Shown here one piece after another: positions 8,285 to 17,705 of a DNA stretch of 64,000 nt. This DNA is from Deltaproteobacteria bacterium (GTDB lineage Bacteria; Desulfobacterota; BSN033; UBA1163). The notes below the pieces were generated by a model, which did not search any database, had not been told where the DNA came from, and saw only the letters and a program-made list of their open reading frames with translations. Location: positions 1-64,000 of the forward strand of contig VGRY01000014.1 in NCBI GenBank assembly GCA_016875195.1, given 5' to 3'. Numbering within the stretch: the stretch's first letter is position 1; every line of letters starts with the position of its first letter. A program made the translations under genes and the position numbers.

Positions 8285-8941
8285 TTACAATATAACCGTT
8301 TTTTTGATGGTTTTGACGATCTCTTCCGGGTCATCGATCAATTGAAAAATCCCCAGTTCTTCCTGGGAGACCCTTCCTTCCTTTACAACCACCTCTTTAA
8401 TCCAGTCCAGGAGGCCTTTCCAATAATTCGATCCTACCAGTATGACCGGGAAGGGTTTGATTTTGTGGGTTTGAATCAGGGTGACGGATTCGAAGAGTTC
8501 GTCCATCGTTCCAAAACCACCGGGTAGGATGATATAGGCTACCGCGTATTTAACGAACATGACCTTCCGGACGAAGAAGTAACGGTATTTTAATGTGATA
8601 TTGGCATAGGGATTGGGTTTCTGTTCGAGCGGAAGTTCGATATTCAGGCCGATCGATTTTCCTCCTGCGGAAGAGGCTCCTTTATTTGCAGCCTCCATGA
8701 CTCCCGGTCCTCCGCCCGTGATCACACTGAATCCATTCTCTGCGAGAAGCTGGCCAATCCGCTCCGCTCTCTGGTAGACCTCATCTTCGGGTTTAGCACG
8801 GGTGGAGCCGAAGATAGAAACAGCCGGATGATATTGAGCCAGTGCATCGAAACCTTCTACAAATTCAGCCATAATGTGAAACATCCGCCATGACTCATGG
8901 GCTGATATCCTATCAACGACATACTGATTATGGTTTGTCAT
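8285..8941 (-). CDS. LOG-family protein (TIGR00730 Rossmann fold; cytokinin riboside phosphoribohydrolase-like)
   Basis: A 218-residue protein with the two LOG signatures: TGGGPGVMEAANKGA (nucleotide site) and PGGFGTMDELFE (catalytic Arg/Glu motif region, with the usual PGGxGTxxE). Members hydrolyse nucleoside 5'-monophosphates to base and ribose phosphate. The start at 8941 has a good AAGGAGGAAAT site. It is alone on the minus strand, flanked by GTTCGGAG-type hairpins on both sides. Confidence 0.9.
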   Translation of the reverse strand: MTNHNQYVVDRISAHESWRMFHIMAEFVEGFDALAQYHPAVSIFGSTRAKPEDEVYQRAERIGQLLAENGFSVITGGGPGVMEAANKGASSAGGKSIGLNIELPLEQKPNPYANITLKYRYFFVRKVMFVKYAVAYIILPGGFGTMDELFESVTLIQTHKIKPFPVILVGSNYWKGLLDWIKEVVVKEGRVSQEELGIFQLIDDPEEIVKTIKKTVIL

Positions 8942-9070
8942 ATTTCCTCCTTAACAGCATCATTATGGGCTCTTCTGTGTCAATCGTCAATAGTCTCTAT
9001 CTTTCATTATCGGCATATTTTATTGAAAATTGAGGGGTTTTATATTAGGAAGAAGGGGGTTTTAAATAAG

Positions 9071-9140
9071 AAGTTCGGAGTTTGGAGAAAAACAGATATC
9101 AATTAGAGACTCCGAACTACGAACTCCTAACTCCGAACTA
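9071..9140. repeat. tandem-armed hairpin, GTTCGGAG family, copy 2
   Basis: The left arm AGTTCGGAGTTTGGAG pairs with the right arm built of ACTCCGAACTACGAACTC units. It shares unit sequence with 8195-8284 but the arms have different lengths. It lies 15 bases before the MBL-fold gene, between divergent genes. Confidence 0.7.
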
Positions 9141-9154
9141 TTTGTAAGGGTGAA

Positions 9155-10771
9155 ATGATGAGAATTGAATTCCTCGGTGGAGTCAGGACTGTCACTGGTT
9201 CAGCCACTCTTTTTGAAAAAGATTCATTGAAGTGGCTGGTTGATTGTGGGATGTTCCAGGGTGGGAAAGAGATTGAGAGAAAAAATTATCATACAGGCTC
9301 TTATCACCCGAGAGACCTCTCCTTTATCCTTCTGACTCATGCCCATATCGACCATAGCGGACTCATCCCAAAGTTAGTGAGAGAAGGTTTCAGGGGAAAG
9401 GTGATCTGTACAAAAGCCACCCTTGATCTATGCGAGGTGATGTTCAGAGATAGCGGCCATATTCAGGAGACGGAGGCGGAGTGGCAAAACCGGAAGAACA
9501 GGAGGTCCGGCACAAAAGGGACTGCTCCGCTCTATACGGTTAAGGATGCGGAAAGGAGTCTCCACTTCTTTTCTCCTACCCAATATAATGAGATAATCAC
9601 TCTGAACGATGGGCTAAAGGTCCGATTTCAAGATGCTGGACATATCCTGGGGTCGGCAATCATTGAGCTCTGGGTTGAAGAGGGAGGAGAAGAGAAAAAA
9701 TTGGTCTTCTCAGGAGACCTCGGGAATTCAGGACAACCCATTGTCAGGGATCCTTCATGGATCAGAGAGGCGGACCTCCTTTGGTTGGAGTCAACTTACG
9801 GAAACAGGTTGCATAAATCGAGGGAAGAGACCGCTCAGGAGTTGTTACAGATCGTTCAAGAGGCGATTGCCCATCAGGCCAAGGTGATCATTCCGGCCTT
9901 TGCTGTGGAACGGACCCAGGATATCATCTACACGCTTGGCCAATTTATAAGAGATGGTCACATTCCGTCTGTCCCTGTTTATATTGATAGCCCGCTGGCG
10001 ATCTCAGCCACTCAGATCTTCAAGAAGAATTCAGATTACTATGACCAGGAAACAGCAGAAATTCTTTCGCAAGGGGAAAATCCCTTAGACCTCCCGGATA
10101 TCATCTACACAAAGACCACTGAGGAGTCCAAAGCGATCAACGAGGATGAGAGACCGGGGGTCATCATCTCTGCCAGCGGCATGTGCGATTCTGGAAGGAT
10201 CAAACACCATCTGAAGCACCACCTCTGGCAGGAGAAGTCCCATATCGTCTTTATCGGCTATCAGGGAGAGGGAACGATCGGTAGAAGGATTGTCGATGGG
10301 GCGGAGAGTGTCAAGCTCTTTGGAGAGGCGGTTGCGATCAAGGCCCATATCCATACCCTGGGGGGATTCTCCGCTCATGCCGATCAAAAAGGGCTCCTCG
10401 AATGGCTCTCTCACTTCGAGAATCCAGAGCTTGAGGTCATTATCAACCACGGTGAAGAGAAGATCTCGATGGAATTGGGTCGGATCATCGGCGAACAATT
10501 TCATTTGAAGGCCAGCATTCCTCGATGGAGAGAGAAGAGGATCCTTTTCGGCCCTGAAGAAAAGCAGGTCTTTGAAGAGGCCATCGAAGAAGAAGTGGCG
10601 CCCGCAGAAACGTTTCACCTCCTCCTGAGGCATCTGGATAGAAACTATAAGAGACTTCGCAGAAAAATGAAGAGATGGAAGGGGATGGGGGAAGAGGCTC
10701 AGGATCCTCATCGGTTGAAACAGTTGGAGGAAGTGAACAGAAGGATTGAAGAGTTGGATTCGGAGTTATAG
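9155..10771 (+). CDS. MBL-fold / beta-CASP RNA-processing exonuclease-like protein
   Basis: A 538-residue protein. The metallo-beta-lactamase core has the zinc motif THAHIDHSG (near residue 66), a conserved GSAIIEL strand, and SGDLG. The beta-CASP part follows (IPAFAVERTQDI, ISASGMCDSGRIKHHL) and the final HTLGGFSAHADQ carries the last metal histidine. This is the CPSF73/YSH1-like family of bacterial RNA metallohydrolases. A charged coiled-coil tail of about 50 residues (LLLRHLDRNYKRLRRKMKR) follows, longer than the minimal family form. The role is probably RNA maturation or decay in the cytoplasm. Confidence 0.92.
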   Translation: MMRIEFLGGVRTVTGSATLFEKDSLKWLVDCGMFQGGKEIERKNYHTGSYHPRDLSFILLTHAHIDHSGLIPKLVREGFRGKVICTKATLDLCEVMFRDSGHIQETEAEWQNRKNRRSGTKGTAPLYTVKDAERSLHFFSPTQYNEIITLNDGLKVRFQDAGHILGSAIIELWVEEGGEEKKLVFSGDLGNSGQPIVRDPSWIREADLLWLESTYGNRLHKSREETAQELLQIVQEAIAHQAKVIIPAFAVERTQDIIYTLGQFIRDGHIPSVPVYIDSPLAISATQIFKKNSDYYDQETAEILSQGENPLDLPDIIYTKTTEESKAINEDERPGVIISASGMCDSGRIKHHLKHHLWQEKSHIVFIGYQGEGTIGRRIVDGAESVKLFGEAVAIKAHIHTLGGFSAHADQKGLLEWLSHFENPELEVIINHGEEKISMELGRIIGEQFHLKASIPRWREKRILFGPEEKQVFEEAIEEEVAPAETFHLLLRHLDRNYKRLRRKMKRWKGMGEEAQDPHRLKQLEEVNRRIEELDSEL

Positions 10772-10833
10772 TTTTCTGACGATTAAATTTTGTACAGAAT
10801 AACAACAGAGGTTATTCACTGTCGTTTGGGCCT

Positions 10834-11000
10834 AAATCCGAAGCACGAAATCCCCCGATAGAATCGGGGAAACAATCTCAAATGACCAAATTTCAAATGT
10901 TCAAAAAATAAGTTTGAGACATTTGGTTTTTTGAAAATTCGAATTTGTTTCGGATTGGTCCTAAGAGGACGCTTCGCCCGATATTCGGATTTCGGATTTT
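10834..11000. repeat. large imperfect hairpin, CGAAATCCGAA family, copy 2
   Basis: The left arm starts AATCCGAAGCACGAAATCC; the right arm ends CGATATTCGGATTTCGGATT. The right arm carries an extra module, GGTCCTAAGAGGACGCTTCG, which appears in the opposite orientation in the left arm of the copy at 45794-45932. It lies just before the DUF401 gene; an upstream in-frame extension of that gene through the element is not credible as protein. Confidence 0.75.
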
Positions 11001-11062
11001 CGTACTCTTCCATCAAAGCGGGATTTGATTGCGGCTATGCTGAGAGGGTACAAAAAATCGCT

Positions 11063-12280
11063 ATGGTTGAGCTGATCAAAATAGGAATTGTCTTTTCTGT
11101 CATCATCATTTTGATGTACCGGAAGGTCAGTCTCTGGTTAAGCCTTCTATTGTCCACCTTTTTACTCGGGATTCTCTTTCGCCTCCCCCTTTCTAAAATT
11201 TCAATGGACATCGTCGCTTCGATCATCGATACGAAGACGCTTTTTCTCGTCGGAGCCTTCGTGTCCATTCTTTTCTTCAGCAACCTCCTCAAGGAAACAG
11301 GCAGGATGAACCAGATCATGGAAGGATTCCAGTCAACCTTAAAGGATGTCCGGTTGGTCATCGCCTTGCTTCCGGCCATCATCGGTTTGATGCCCATTGC
11401 GGGAGGCGCATTGGTCTCAGCTCCCATGGTCGTAGATGGGTCGGATGAGCTGAAGCTGACACCGGAGCGGAGGACCTTCATCAACTACTGGTTTCGGCAT
11501 CTCTGGGAATATGTGCTTCCCACCTATCCAGCCCTTGTCCTGGCTGCCTCTCTGATCGGCATTCCTGTCAGAAAGCTTTGCTGGCTCAACCTTCCCCTGA
11601 CGCCTGCTGCCATCCTCAGTGGAATCCTGGTGGGCTACTGGGGCGTGTCGAAATCGGCAAAGGAATATAAAAACTTATCAGGAAGAAGAGCCTTCTCGAT
11701 TTTGATGAAAAACCTCACCCCACTCCTTTTTGCCCTCATTCTGGTGGTGGGATTTAAGATGGAGCTTGTCTATGCCTTTGGCATTACGATTGCAGGGATG
11801 ATCCTTATCTTCCGTATCAATAGGAAAACCATTCTAAAAGGATTTAAGGATAGCATCGGGGTTGAACTCCTTTTGGGGGTGGCCTTTGTCATGGGTTTTA
11901 AAAGGGTGCTGGAATCGTCTCAGGCCATTCCTGCTGTTTCTGAGGTCCTATCTTCTCTGGGGATTCCGCTCTGGTTGATCGCCATGTTGGTTCCTCTGCT
12001 GGTGGGGGTGGTAACCGGAGTGACCATCGCACCGATCGGAATTGGTTTTCCTATACTCATTCCTTTGCTTCACGATCATCCCGACTTTCTATATTATATG
12101 GCACTGGCCTTTGCCGGAGGGATAGGCGGAGTGTTGCTCTCTCCCCTCCATCTCTGTCTCATTCTGACGAAAGAATATTTTCGGGCCGATTGGAAAGGGG
12201 TTTATCAATTGGTTTGGTTTCCAGTTGTTTCGATCCTGCTTGCCGGCCTTGTATGGCTTGCCCTTTTTAGTGCTTCTTAA
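11063..12280 (+). CDS. DUF401-family integral membrane transporter
   Basis: A 406-residue protein from the ATG at 11063 with about 10-11 hydrophobic helices. DUF401 features are a glycine- and proline-rich segment PIAGGALVSAPMV in the first half and its counterpart GVVTGVTIAPIGIGFPILIPLL in the second, suggesting an inverted-repeat transporter fold related to the ion-transporter superfamily. Substrate unknown. The frame is open to 10931, but the earlier part translates a repeat element, and GAGAGG before the internal ATG makes a sensible start. The next gene follows 25 bases later on the same strand. Confidence 0.82.
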   Translation: MVELIKIGIVFSVIIILMYRKVSLWLSLLLSTFLLGILFRLPLSKISMDIVASIIDTKTLFLVGAFVSILFFSNLLKETGRMNQIMEGFQSTLKDVRLVIALLPAIIGLMPIAGGALVSAPMVVDGSDELKLTPERRTFINYWFRHLWEYVLPTYPALVLAASLIGIPVRKLCWLNLPLTPAAILSGILVGYWGVSKSAKEYKNLSGRRAFSILMKNLTPLLFALILVVGFKMELVYAFGITIAGMILIFRINRKTILKGFKDSIGVELLLGVAFVMGFKRVLESSQAIPAVSEVLSSLGIPLWLIAMLVPLLVGVVTGVTIAPIGIGFPILIPLLHDHPDFLYYMALAFAGGIGGVLLSPLHLCLILTKEYFRADWKGVYQLVWFPVVSILLAGLVWLALFSAS

Positions 12281-12305
12281 AACGAAAAGGAAGAATGAGG
12301 AGATC

Positions 12306-13028
12306 ATGATGAAAAAGATAGTTCTGTTTTTATTCGGATGGTTCGTATTTCTTTTATCTCAGAATTTAGTTCAAGATTGCTGGGCCGGAGTGGTCATTGA
12401 AGAGGTTCATAGAGATACAGATGGCAGGATGAGCAGGGTCATCCGATACTATTCAGGAGAACAATTTCGCACAGATCATCCTGAGGGTGGAATATCCACC
12501 ATCATTGATTTCAAGGAAGACAGGATCATGATGATCGACCATGCATTGAAAAGTTATGTTGATATAAAATTCTCACGGTGGGAGAAAGAGGTGGCAGAGA
12601 GACTTAAGAAATCGATGCCGGAAATGAAACCAAAGGATAGGAAAATCAAGGTGAATAGGACCGGTGAAAAGGCATTGTTCAATGGATTTCAAACAGAGAA
12701 AGTCGAAATTCGGGCAAATGGAGAGTTGATCGAAGAGAACTGGATGACGCGAGATGTGGATTTTAGAGAGGTAGAAAAGGTCATGGAGAGGGTTGCAAAG
12801 GGGTTTGCAAAAGATTTCAAAGTTGAAATGAAAGAAGGTCGGGAGATTTACGAAAAACTGAAAACATATGGCATCCCGGTTTTAATCAGAGATTATACAA
12901 TTACCTATGGTCTGGGTTCCGTGGTTGTGATGGAGGTTAAAAAAATAGAGAAGAAAGATCTGGAGAGCCAGACCTTTCTTCCCCCTGCCGGCTACCAACG
13001 CATCATCCCCGAAGCCCCTAAGAAATAG
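12306..13028 (+). CDS. exported DUF4412-like protein
   Basis: About 240 residues with a signal peptide (IVLFLFGWFVFLLSQ, cleavage near DCWAG) and a periplasmic domain. Visible features are GRMSRVIRYYSGEQFRTD, IIDFKEDRIMMID and VVIEEV, which fit the DUF4412 pattern of a protein with repeated beta strands measuring 'iDlkkkkii'. The tail LPPAGYQRI is also typical. The function is unknown; probably an outer periplasmic or lipid-associated protein. A double ATG at 12306/12309 after GAGGAGATC gives the start. It follows the DUF401 gene closely and may be co-transcribed. Confidence 0.65.
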   Translation: MMKKIVLFLFGWFVFLLSQNLVQDCWAGVVIEEVHRDTDGRMSRVIRYYSGEQFRTDHPEGGISTIIDFKEDRIMMIDHALKSYVDIKFSRWEKEVAERLKKSMPEMKPKDRKIKVNRTGEKALFNGFQTEKVEIRANGELIEENWMTRDVDFREVEKVMERVAKGFAKDFKVEMKEGREIYEKLKTYGIPVLIRDYTITYGLGSVVVMEVKKIEKKDLESQTFLPPAGYQRIIPEAPKK

Positions 13029-13031
13029 TCT

Positions 13032-13140
13032 CACGAATGGCACGAATGACAGCCAATGATACGCTTGGGGGCAGAAGCACTAAAGCGCGCAAGCGCAAAT
13101 AAGTTTAATTTGTGGAATTCGTTATCATTCGTTTAATTCG
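13032..13140. repeat. tandem-armed hairpin, ACGAATGAC family, copy 1
   Basis: The left arm has CACGAATGGCACGAATGAC units; the right arm has AATTCGTTATCATTCG units. The central part holds a small GCGCGCAAGCGC palindrome. It lies between two convergent genes, 3 bases after a stop codon. A related element is at 42756-42824. Confidence 0.65.
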
Positions 13141-13148
13141 CCAGAGCT

Positions 13149-13640
13149 TTAAAATTTTACATCGATCTGGTTGAGTCTGGGATCGATCCCTGCCCGGATA
13201 TTGGTGTCCTCAATTACGCCAATCACAATCACGACTTTAATGGAGGTCAACGTTCCTGGTGTGAGATGTCCTCCCAGGGTGACAACCTGGTCGTTCATCA
13301 CTGTTGAAGCGGAAAAATGGGCATGGATCTCCGTTCCACCATCTCCACGGGTTGCAATCCAGCCCGTCAGGGAAACGATCTCCATGGGTTGCTCAAGATC
13401 GAAGTAGAGACGATGGTGTTTTTCCACCTTTAAATCAGGAGGCAATACCTTTAAATTCCTGAAGGTGGCCTTTTTTAAAGCACCAATGCCCGAAAGGATT
13501 ACCCCGGTTTGGATGCTTTCCTTTTTAACCAGTTCTTCGAGTCCCCCCAATAGGTCAACACCCATGGCCAGCTTTCCCATGACCACACGGCCAATCCGGC
13601 CCCTTCCCGCACCCTCCAGCAGATTGCCTGCGTTTTTCAT
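13149..13640 (-). CDS. PPC-domain (DUF296) protein
   Basis: A 163-residue protein with the PCC/DUF296 fold. Signatures are GVILSGIGALKKATFRN, EIVSLTGWIA, then EIHAHFSAS (metal-binding His-x-His) and GGHLTPG. Bacterial homologs are trimers; some bind DNA, and the function is mostly unknown. The sequence starts MKNAGNLLEGAGRG after an AGGGAGATAAAG ribosome site. It is transcribed alone, convergent with the DUF4412-like gene. Confidence 0.85.
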   Translation of the reverse strand: MKNAGNLLEGAGRGRIGRVVMGKLAMGVDLLGGLEELVKKESIQTGVILSGIGALKKATFRNLKVLPPDLKVEKHHRLYFDLEQPMEIVSLTGWIATRGDGGTEIHAHFSASTVMNDQVVTLGGHLTPGTLTSIKVVIVIGVIEDTNIRAGIDPRLNQIDVKF

Positions 13641-13828
13641 CTTTATCTCCCTTCAGTTTCTATTTACTTGATAGCCATCATTGATTAGGTTTTTACTGAA
13701 TCTAAGGTGTTCTGTCAATCCTATAATACAATCTGGAATCTGAGGGGGCAGGTCTCAACATTGAACAAGCGTTTGATGGAAAGGGGAGGCTTCTGAAATT
13801 TATTGTCTCAGTCGGGGAGAAAAACCCT

Positions 13829-13887
13829 TACCTTTAGCTGACTTCAGTCAGTCGTGAATCCACCAGCTTGTGACTGGTGGTAGTTCA
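13829..13887. mobile_element. IS200/IS605-like right-end hairpins, orphan
   Basis: Two hairpins in tandem: CTGACT-TC-AGTCAG (13838-13851) and CCACCAG-loop-CTGGTGG (13860-13866/13874-13880), followed by TAGTTCAA. This arrangement (TTTAGCTGACTTCAGTCAG, then GTGAATCC + stem + GGTAGTTC) closely resembles the right end and omega-RNA scaffold of TnpB-carrying IS200/IS605 elements. No tnpA or tnpB ORF is nearby. The rest of the 341-base gap (13641-13981) shows no gene. Confidence 0.55.
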
Positions 13888-13981
13888 ATTGAAAGACATT
13901 GACTCTTGCGAATCCACTTTCTTTTTTGTATCATCATGCTATGAGAAGGATAAAAAGAGAGAGAGTTAAGGATAAAACGGG

Positions 13982-14911
13982 ATGCATTCCATGATTCATT
14001 CCTTTGGATGTTTTTTACGGCTTCTCATTTTGATCACAATTTTCCTGGTATGGACGGTTCCATCTGTTCATGCAGAGGATCCTTTTCGCGCCGTGACTCT
14101 CCCGAGAGCGGCCAGGCAGGGAGAGGCCTGTCTCATCAGGGTCACAGGCCCGGCATCGCCTCATTCCATCTCGATGGAGTTTGAGGGCGTAAGATATCCC
14201 ATGGCGTTCAGCGAAGAGAATGGAACCTATGAGGGGCTCCTTGGAATTGACATGGGCACCCAACCCGGCCTCTACGATATCAAGATTGTCTCAACCGACG
14301 GAGGGAGAGGGGGCTACCGGGGCGTCTTTTCATTCAGGGTGGAAAAAGTTGATTTCGGGATCCAGAAGCTTTCGCTTCCCTCTTCCATGGTGGATCTGGA
14401 TGCGAAGACTCTGGAACGAGTCAACCAAGAGACAAAACGGTTAGCAGCCCTGTTTCAGGCCTTTCGGGATGAACGGCTCTGGAAGGGGGCTTTTATCCGT
14501 CCAGTGGAAGGGAAAGTTTCCGGGGCGTTTGGATTGAACCGGATTATTAACGGGCAGGAGCGAAGCCCCCATACGGGGGTTGACCTGGAAGCGGGGGAAG
14601 GTACCCCTGTTTTGGCCTCTAATCGCGGCAGGGTGGTCCTGGTTGACGATCTCTTCTTCTCCGGAAGATCGGTTGTTCTCGATCATGGGTGGGGTCTCTA
14701 TTCCATGTATTTTCATCTCTCAGAAACATTGGTCAAGGAAGGGGATCGGATCGGCAAGGGAACCATGCTGGGCCGGGTGGGGTCCACAGGGAGATCGACC
14801 AAGCCTCACCTCCATTGGGGAATTCGGATGAACGGGGCGCGGATCGATCCGTTTTCACTCCTGGGCGCAACAGAGACTGCAGATTCAGGTTTTGGCCTGA
14901 AGCAACAATGA
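13982..14911 (+). CDS. M23-family (LytM) metallopeptidase, exported
   Basis: A 309-residue protein with an N-terminal signal peptide (ending near SVHAEDP), an immunoglobulin-like beta region (about 40-120) and a C-terminal M23 domain. Zinc ligands are H197 and D201 in SPHTGVDLEAG and H278 in KPHLHWGI; the catalytic histidine is H276, and DHGWGLYSMYFHL is also conserved. It would cleave peptidoglycan cross-bridges, or act as an endopeptidase activator, in the periplasm. The length and two-domain layout are usual for deltaproteobacterial M23 proteins. No partner genes are close. Confidence 0.93.
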   Translation: MHSMIHSFGCFLRLLILITIFLVWTVPSVHAEDPFRAVTLPRAARQGEACLIRVTGPASPHSISMEFEGVRYPMAFSEENGTYEGLLGIDMGTQPGLYDIKIVSTDGGRGGYRGVFSFRVEKVDFGIQKLSLPSSMVDLDAKTLERVNQETKRLAALFQAFRDERLWKGAFIRPVEGKVSGAFGLNRIINGQERSPHTGVDLEAGEGTPVLASNRGRVVLVDDLFFSGRSVVLDHGWGLYSMYFHLSETLVKEGDRIGKGTMLGRVGSTGRSTKPHLHWGIRMNGARIDPFSLLGATETADSGFGLKQQ

Positions 14912-15008
14912 TCCTGTCATAGGGGCCATGTGGTCTGCCACCGATTTGGACTGGGTTCAGGCCAATTCTATGCAATCCTGATTGAAAACGACCGCGTGGG
15001 CTTTTTTC

Positions 15009-15251
15009 ATGGATGACAATCGAGCAAATTGGAGGGGCGGACTTTTAGGGTCTCTGAAGACGACTTTTGTCTTATCCCTCCTGGTAGGAATAGGCCTTCC
15101 CATTTTTATGAATTTTGAGCGGTCAATGGCCTGGGGAAAACTTTTCCTCATCGGCCTGGCCGGTTTTATTGGATTTTGGATCATCTTGCTTACAGGATTG
15201 GCAATGGTTGCTCTCGTCACGCGGAGATCGAAGGGCAATAGAAACCCCTGA
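15009..15251 (+). CDS. small two-helix membrane protein, unknown
   Basis: About 80 residues from the ATG at 15009 (a TTG at 14982 would add nine). There are two hydrophobic helices (TTFVLSLLVGIGLPIFM and LFLIGLAGFIGFWIILL) and a basic tail (VTRRSKGNRNP). No family recognised. It lies between the M23 peptidase and the K+ channel on the same strand and may belong with either. Confidence 0.45.
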   Translation: MDDNRANWRGGLLGSLKTTFVLSLLVGIGLPIFMNFERSMAWGKLFLIGLAGFIGFWIILLTGLAMVALVTRRSKGNRNP

Positions 15252-15452
15252 ATCGATCGTTGGAAAAGGCCAGGGTCGGAATTTTTAGGCTACGGGGTTT
15301 CATCGTTACGTCATTGATCAACCTCGGCAAATCATCAACCGCGGTCTCCTTTGTGGCAACCGCTTATGAAAATTGAAAAGATTAGGTGAAAGTTGTACTC
15401 TTTTTTTAAACTTTTCCGGACTGGCTAAAGTCAAGAAACAAGCCTGACCCCG

Positions 15453-17186
15453 ATGGGTATGAAGTTTATTTATTCCTCCATTGTCAGTTCCTTCCTCGAA
15501 AGCAAGAGCAACAAGCAGAATATTCGCCTGCTGGTGCGGTTCCTTCTGGTGGTGGGGGGCATGGTGACCCTCTACAGCATTGTCTTCCATTTTCTCATGG
15601 CGGCCGAGGGGAGGGAGTACTCCTGGATCACCGGTTTTTACTGGACGCTGGTCGTGATGACGACCCTGGGGTTTGGCGATGTGACCTTTACCGGAGATAT
15701 CGGTAAAGCCTTTTCCATTCTGGTGCTCCTGTCCGGCGTGGTGTTTCTGATGGTCCTTTTCCCGTTCACTTTCATCAAATTCTTTCTGGCCCCCTGGATG
15801 GCAGCCGAGACCCGGCGACGCACTCCTGCCGAACTGCCGGGAGAGACGCGCGACCATATCCTCATTACCTCCTATGACGCCGTCACCGCGACCTTGATTG
15901 ATAAGCTCAAGGTGTACAAGCAGGATTACGCGGTGATCGTGGAGGATCTCGACCGGGCCACGGAGCTTTACAACCGGGATGTCCGGGTGGCCCTGGGACA
16001 TATCGACGACCCGGAGACCTACCGGAAGATGCGGATTGACCAGGCTGCGCTCATCGTGGCCACGAACAGCGACGAGATCAATACCAACATCGCCTTCACA
16101 GTCCGGGAGTTAAACGAGAAGGTCCCCATTCTCACTACCGCCGATTCTCCCCATTCGCTCGATATCCTTTCGATGGCCGGAAGTTCGAGAGTCTTGCAGT
16201 TGACGGATATTATGGGCCGTTCCTTTGCGGGATGGACCCTCGGGGGCGATTGCCGAGCCAACATCGTAGGCCGTTTCGACGAGCTGATCATTGCGGAGGC
16301 GCCCGCGATTCATACCCCGCTGGTCGGGCAGAGCCTGATCGAGAGCAACCTGCGGGACCGCGTCGGGGTGACGGTCGTGGGAGTCTGGGAGAGGGGAAGG
16401 TTCGATATCCCCGCGCCCGACAGGGTGATCAACCGGAACACCGTGCTCATCTTTGCCGGGACCGAGGAGCAGATAGCCGCCTACAACGAAGTTTTTTCAT
16501 TCTACCAAATGTTCAAGCATGCCGGAGATCCCGTGATCATTATTGGCGGGGGAAGGGTGGGAAAAGCGATATCCGAAAGGCTGAAGGAGAGAGAGATCGC
16601 CCATATCATCGTCGAGAAGAACCCAAGAAAAGTGACCGGTGGAGACCACTATGTGCTGGGAGATGCCGCGGATATCGATACGTTGAAAAAGGCCTGGATC
16701 GAGAAAGCCCCTGCTGCGCTGATCACGTCGCATGACGATGCGGCCAATATCTACCTGACCAAATATTGCAGGAGCCTTCGGCCTGATATGCAGATCATCA
16801 GTCGGGCGAATCAGGACCGGAACGTTTCAACACTGCACCGCGCCGGAGCCGATTTCGTCATCTCCTACCCTTCACTGGGCGCCAATGCGATCTTTCACTT
16901 CCTGATGAAGAAGGATATCCTCCTGATGGTAGAAGGGTTGGACATCTTTCAACTCCCCGTCCCCAGGCGGCTGGTCGGACTAACCCTCGCCCGGTCAAAA
17001 ATCCGCCGGGAGACAGGCTGTACCGTGGTTGCGTTTAAGAACGACGGGGTCTTGTCGATCAACCCCGATCCTCACCTTCCTATCCGGGAAGAAACGGAGA
17101 TGTTCCTGATAGGCACCTATGAGGCTGAACGACAATTCCTTCGGGTCTTCCAATCGGGACCCCTCCGTCTCGAGACTGTATTGTAA
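15453..17186 (+). CDS. potassium channel with two RCK (TrkA-N/TrkA-C) domains
   Basis: A 577-residue protein. Two membrane helices (about 25-50 and 85-110) flank the pore loop with the selectivity filter TTLGFGD (residues 70-76). A first RCK domain begins near 115 (DHILITSYDAVTATLIDKL); a second begins near 353 with the Rossmann motif VIIIGGGRVGKAISERL. The C-terminus is a TrkA-C-like domain. It would conduct K+ under control of nucleotide or ion binding. The gene is visibly richer in G+C than its neighbours, with many GCC/CGG/GTC codons, which may indicate transfer. No good ribosome site precedes the ATG at 15453; the ATG at 15459 is an alternative. Confidence 0.9.
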   Translation: MGMKFIYSSIVSSFLESKSNKQNIRLLVRFLLVVGGMVTLYSIVFHFLMAAEGREYSWITGFYWTLVVMTTLGFGDVTFTGDIGKAFSILVLLSGVVFLMVLFPFTFIKFFLAPWMAAETRRRTPAELPGETRDHILITSYDAVTATLIDKLKVYKQDYAVIVEDLDRATELYNRDVRVALGHIDDPETYRKMRIDQAALIVATNSDEINTNIAFTVRELNEKVPILTTADSPHSLDILSMAGSSRVLQLTDIMGRSFAGWTLGGDCRANIVGRFDELIIAEAPAIHTPLVGQSLIESNLRDRVGVTVVGVWERGRFDIPAPDRVINRNTVLIFAGTEEQIAAYNEVFSFYQMFKHAGDPVIIIGGGRVGKAISERLKEREIAHIIVEKNPRKVTGGDHYVLGDAADIDTLKKAWIEKAPAALITSHDDAANIYLTKYCRSLRPDMQIISRANQDRNVSTLHRAGADFVISYPSLGANAIFHFLMKKDILLMVEGLDIFQLPVPRRLVGLTLARSKIRRETGCTVVAFKNDGVLSINPDPHLPIREETEMFLIGTYEAERQFLRVFQSGPLRLETVL

Positions 17187-17705
17187 TTCCGTTCAGGAAG
17201 GCTTCAGCGTCAGGCCTTGAATTGTGAATTTAGAGAAAGGATCCTGGCTGGCAACAATAATTCGGTATTGGCGATTCCAGTTACGGAATGCGGAATTCAA
17301 AACAAAAGAGCAAACCGGCCCTTTTTAGATCCTACGTAATTTATTAAGTCTGACAATCCAAATCTCGAACCTGGACCGTGATACGTGACTGAAAAATTCA
17401 GTCAACTTATTCAAAGATGTAATGTGTCATTCTTAAAAAAGTTGGTCTGCCCATTGAGAAGGTAGACGAGGGGAAGCGGAGATACCAAAAGAGTTTCGTT
17501 TATATAGATAACGGTCGCTTTTCGGTCTTTCTTGGCAAGTTTGTTACTAAACACCTGCATCGTCTTCATTATCCATATTTCGTCAATTCATCTGTCCATC
17601 AATTGACAAGAATAGGTCGTTCGGGATAAATCAACACCATAAAGTTCTTTAACAGGAGAGGGGTTAGTCCAAACGTCAATGGGTTGACCCTATGGATCAT
17701 TCGTT
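17187..17705. other. intergenic region, no gene assigned
   Basis: 519 bases. A frame of 66 codons is open at 17429-17629 but has no standard start codon, no ribosome site and no recognisable family, so it is not called. No clear repeat or terminator was seen. GGAGAGG near 17657 is too far from the GTG start of the next gene to serve it. Confidence 0.5.

Noticed and set aside
10931-11062. N-terminal extension of the DUF401 protein
   Set aside because: The extra residues translate a CGAAATCCGAA-type repeat; the ATG at 11063 begins the normal first membrane helix.
17429-17629. 66-codon open stretch in the gap before the MFS gene
   Set aside because: No ATG, GTG or TTG start and no recognised homology; too short to call a pseudogene.
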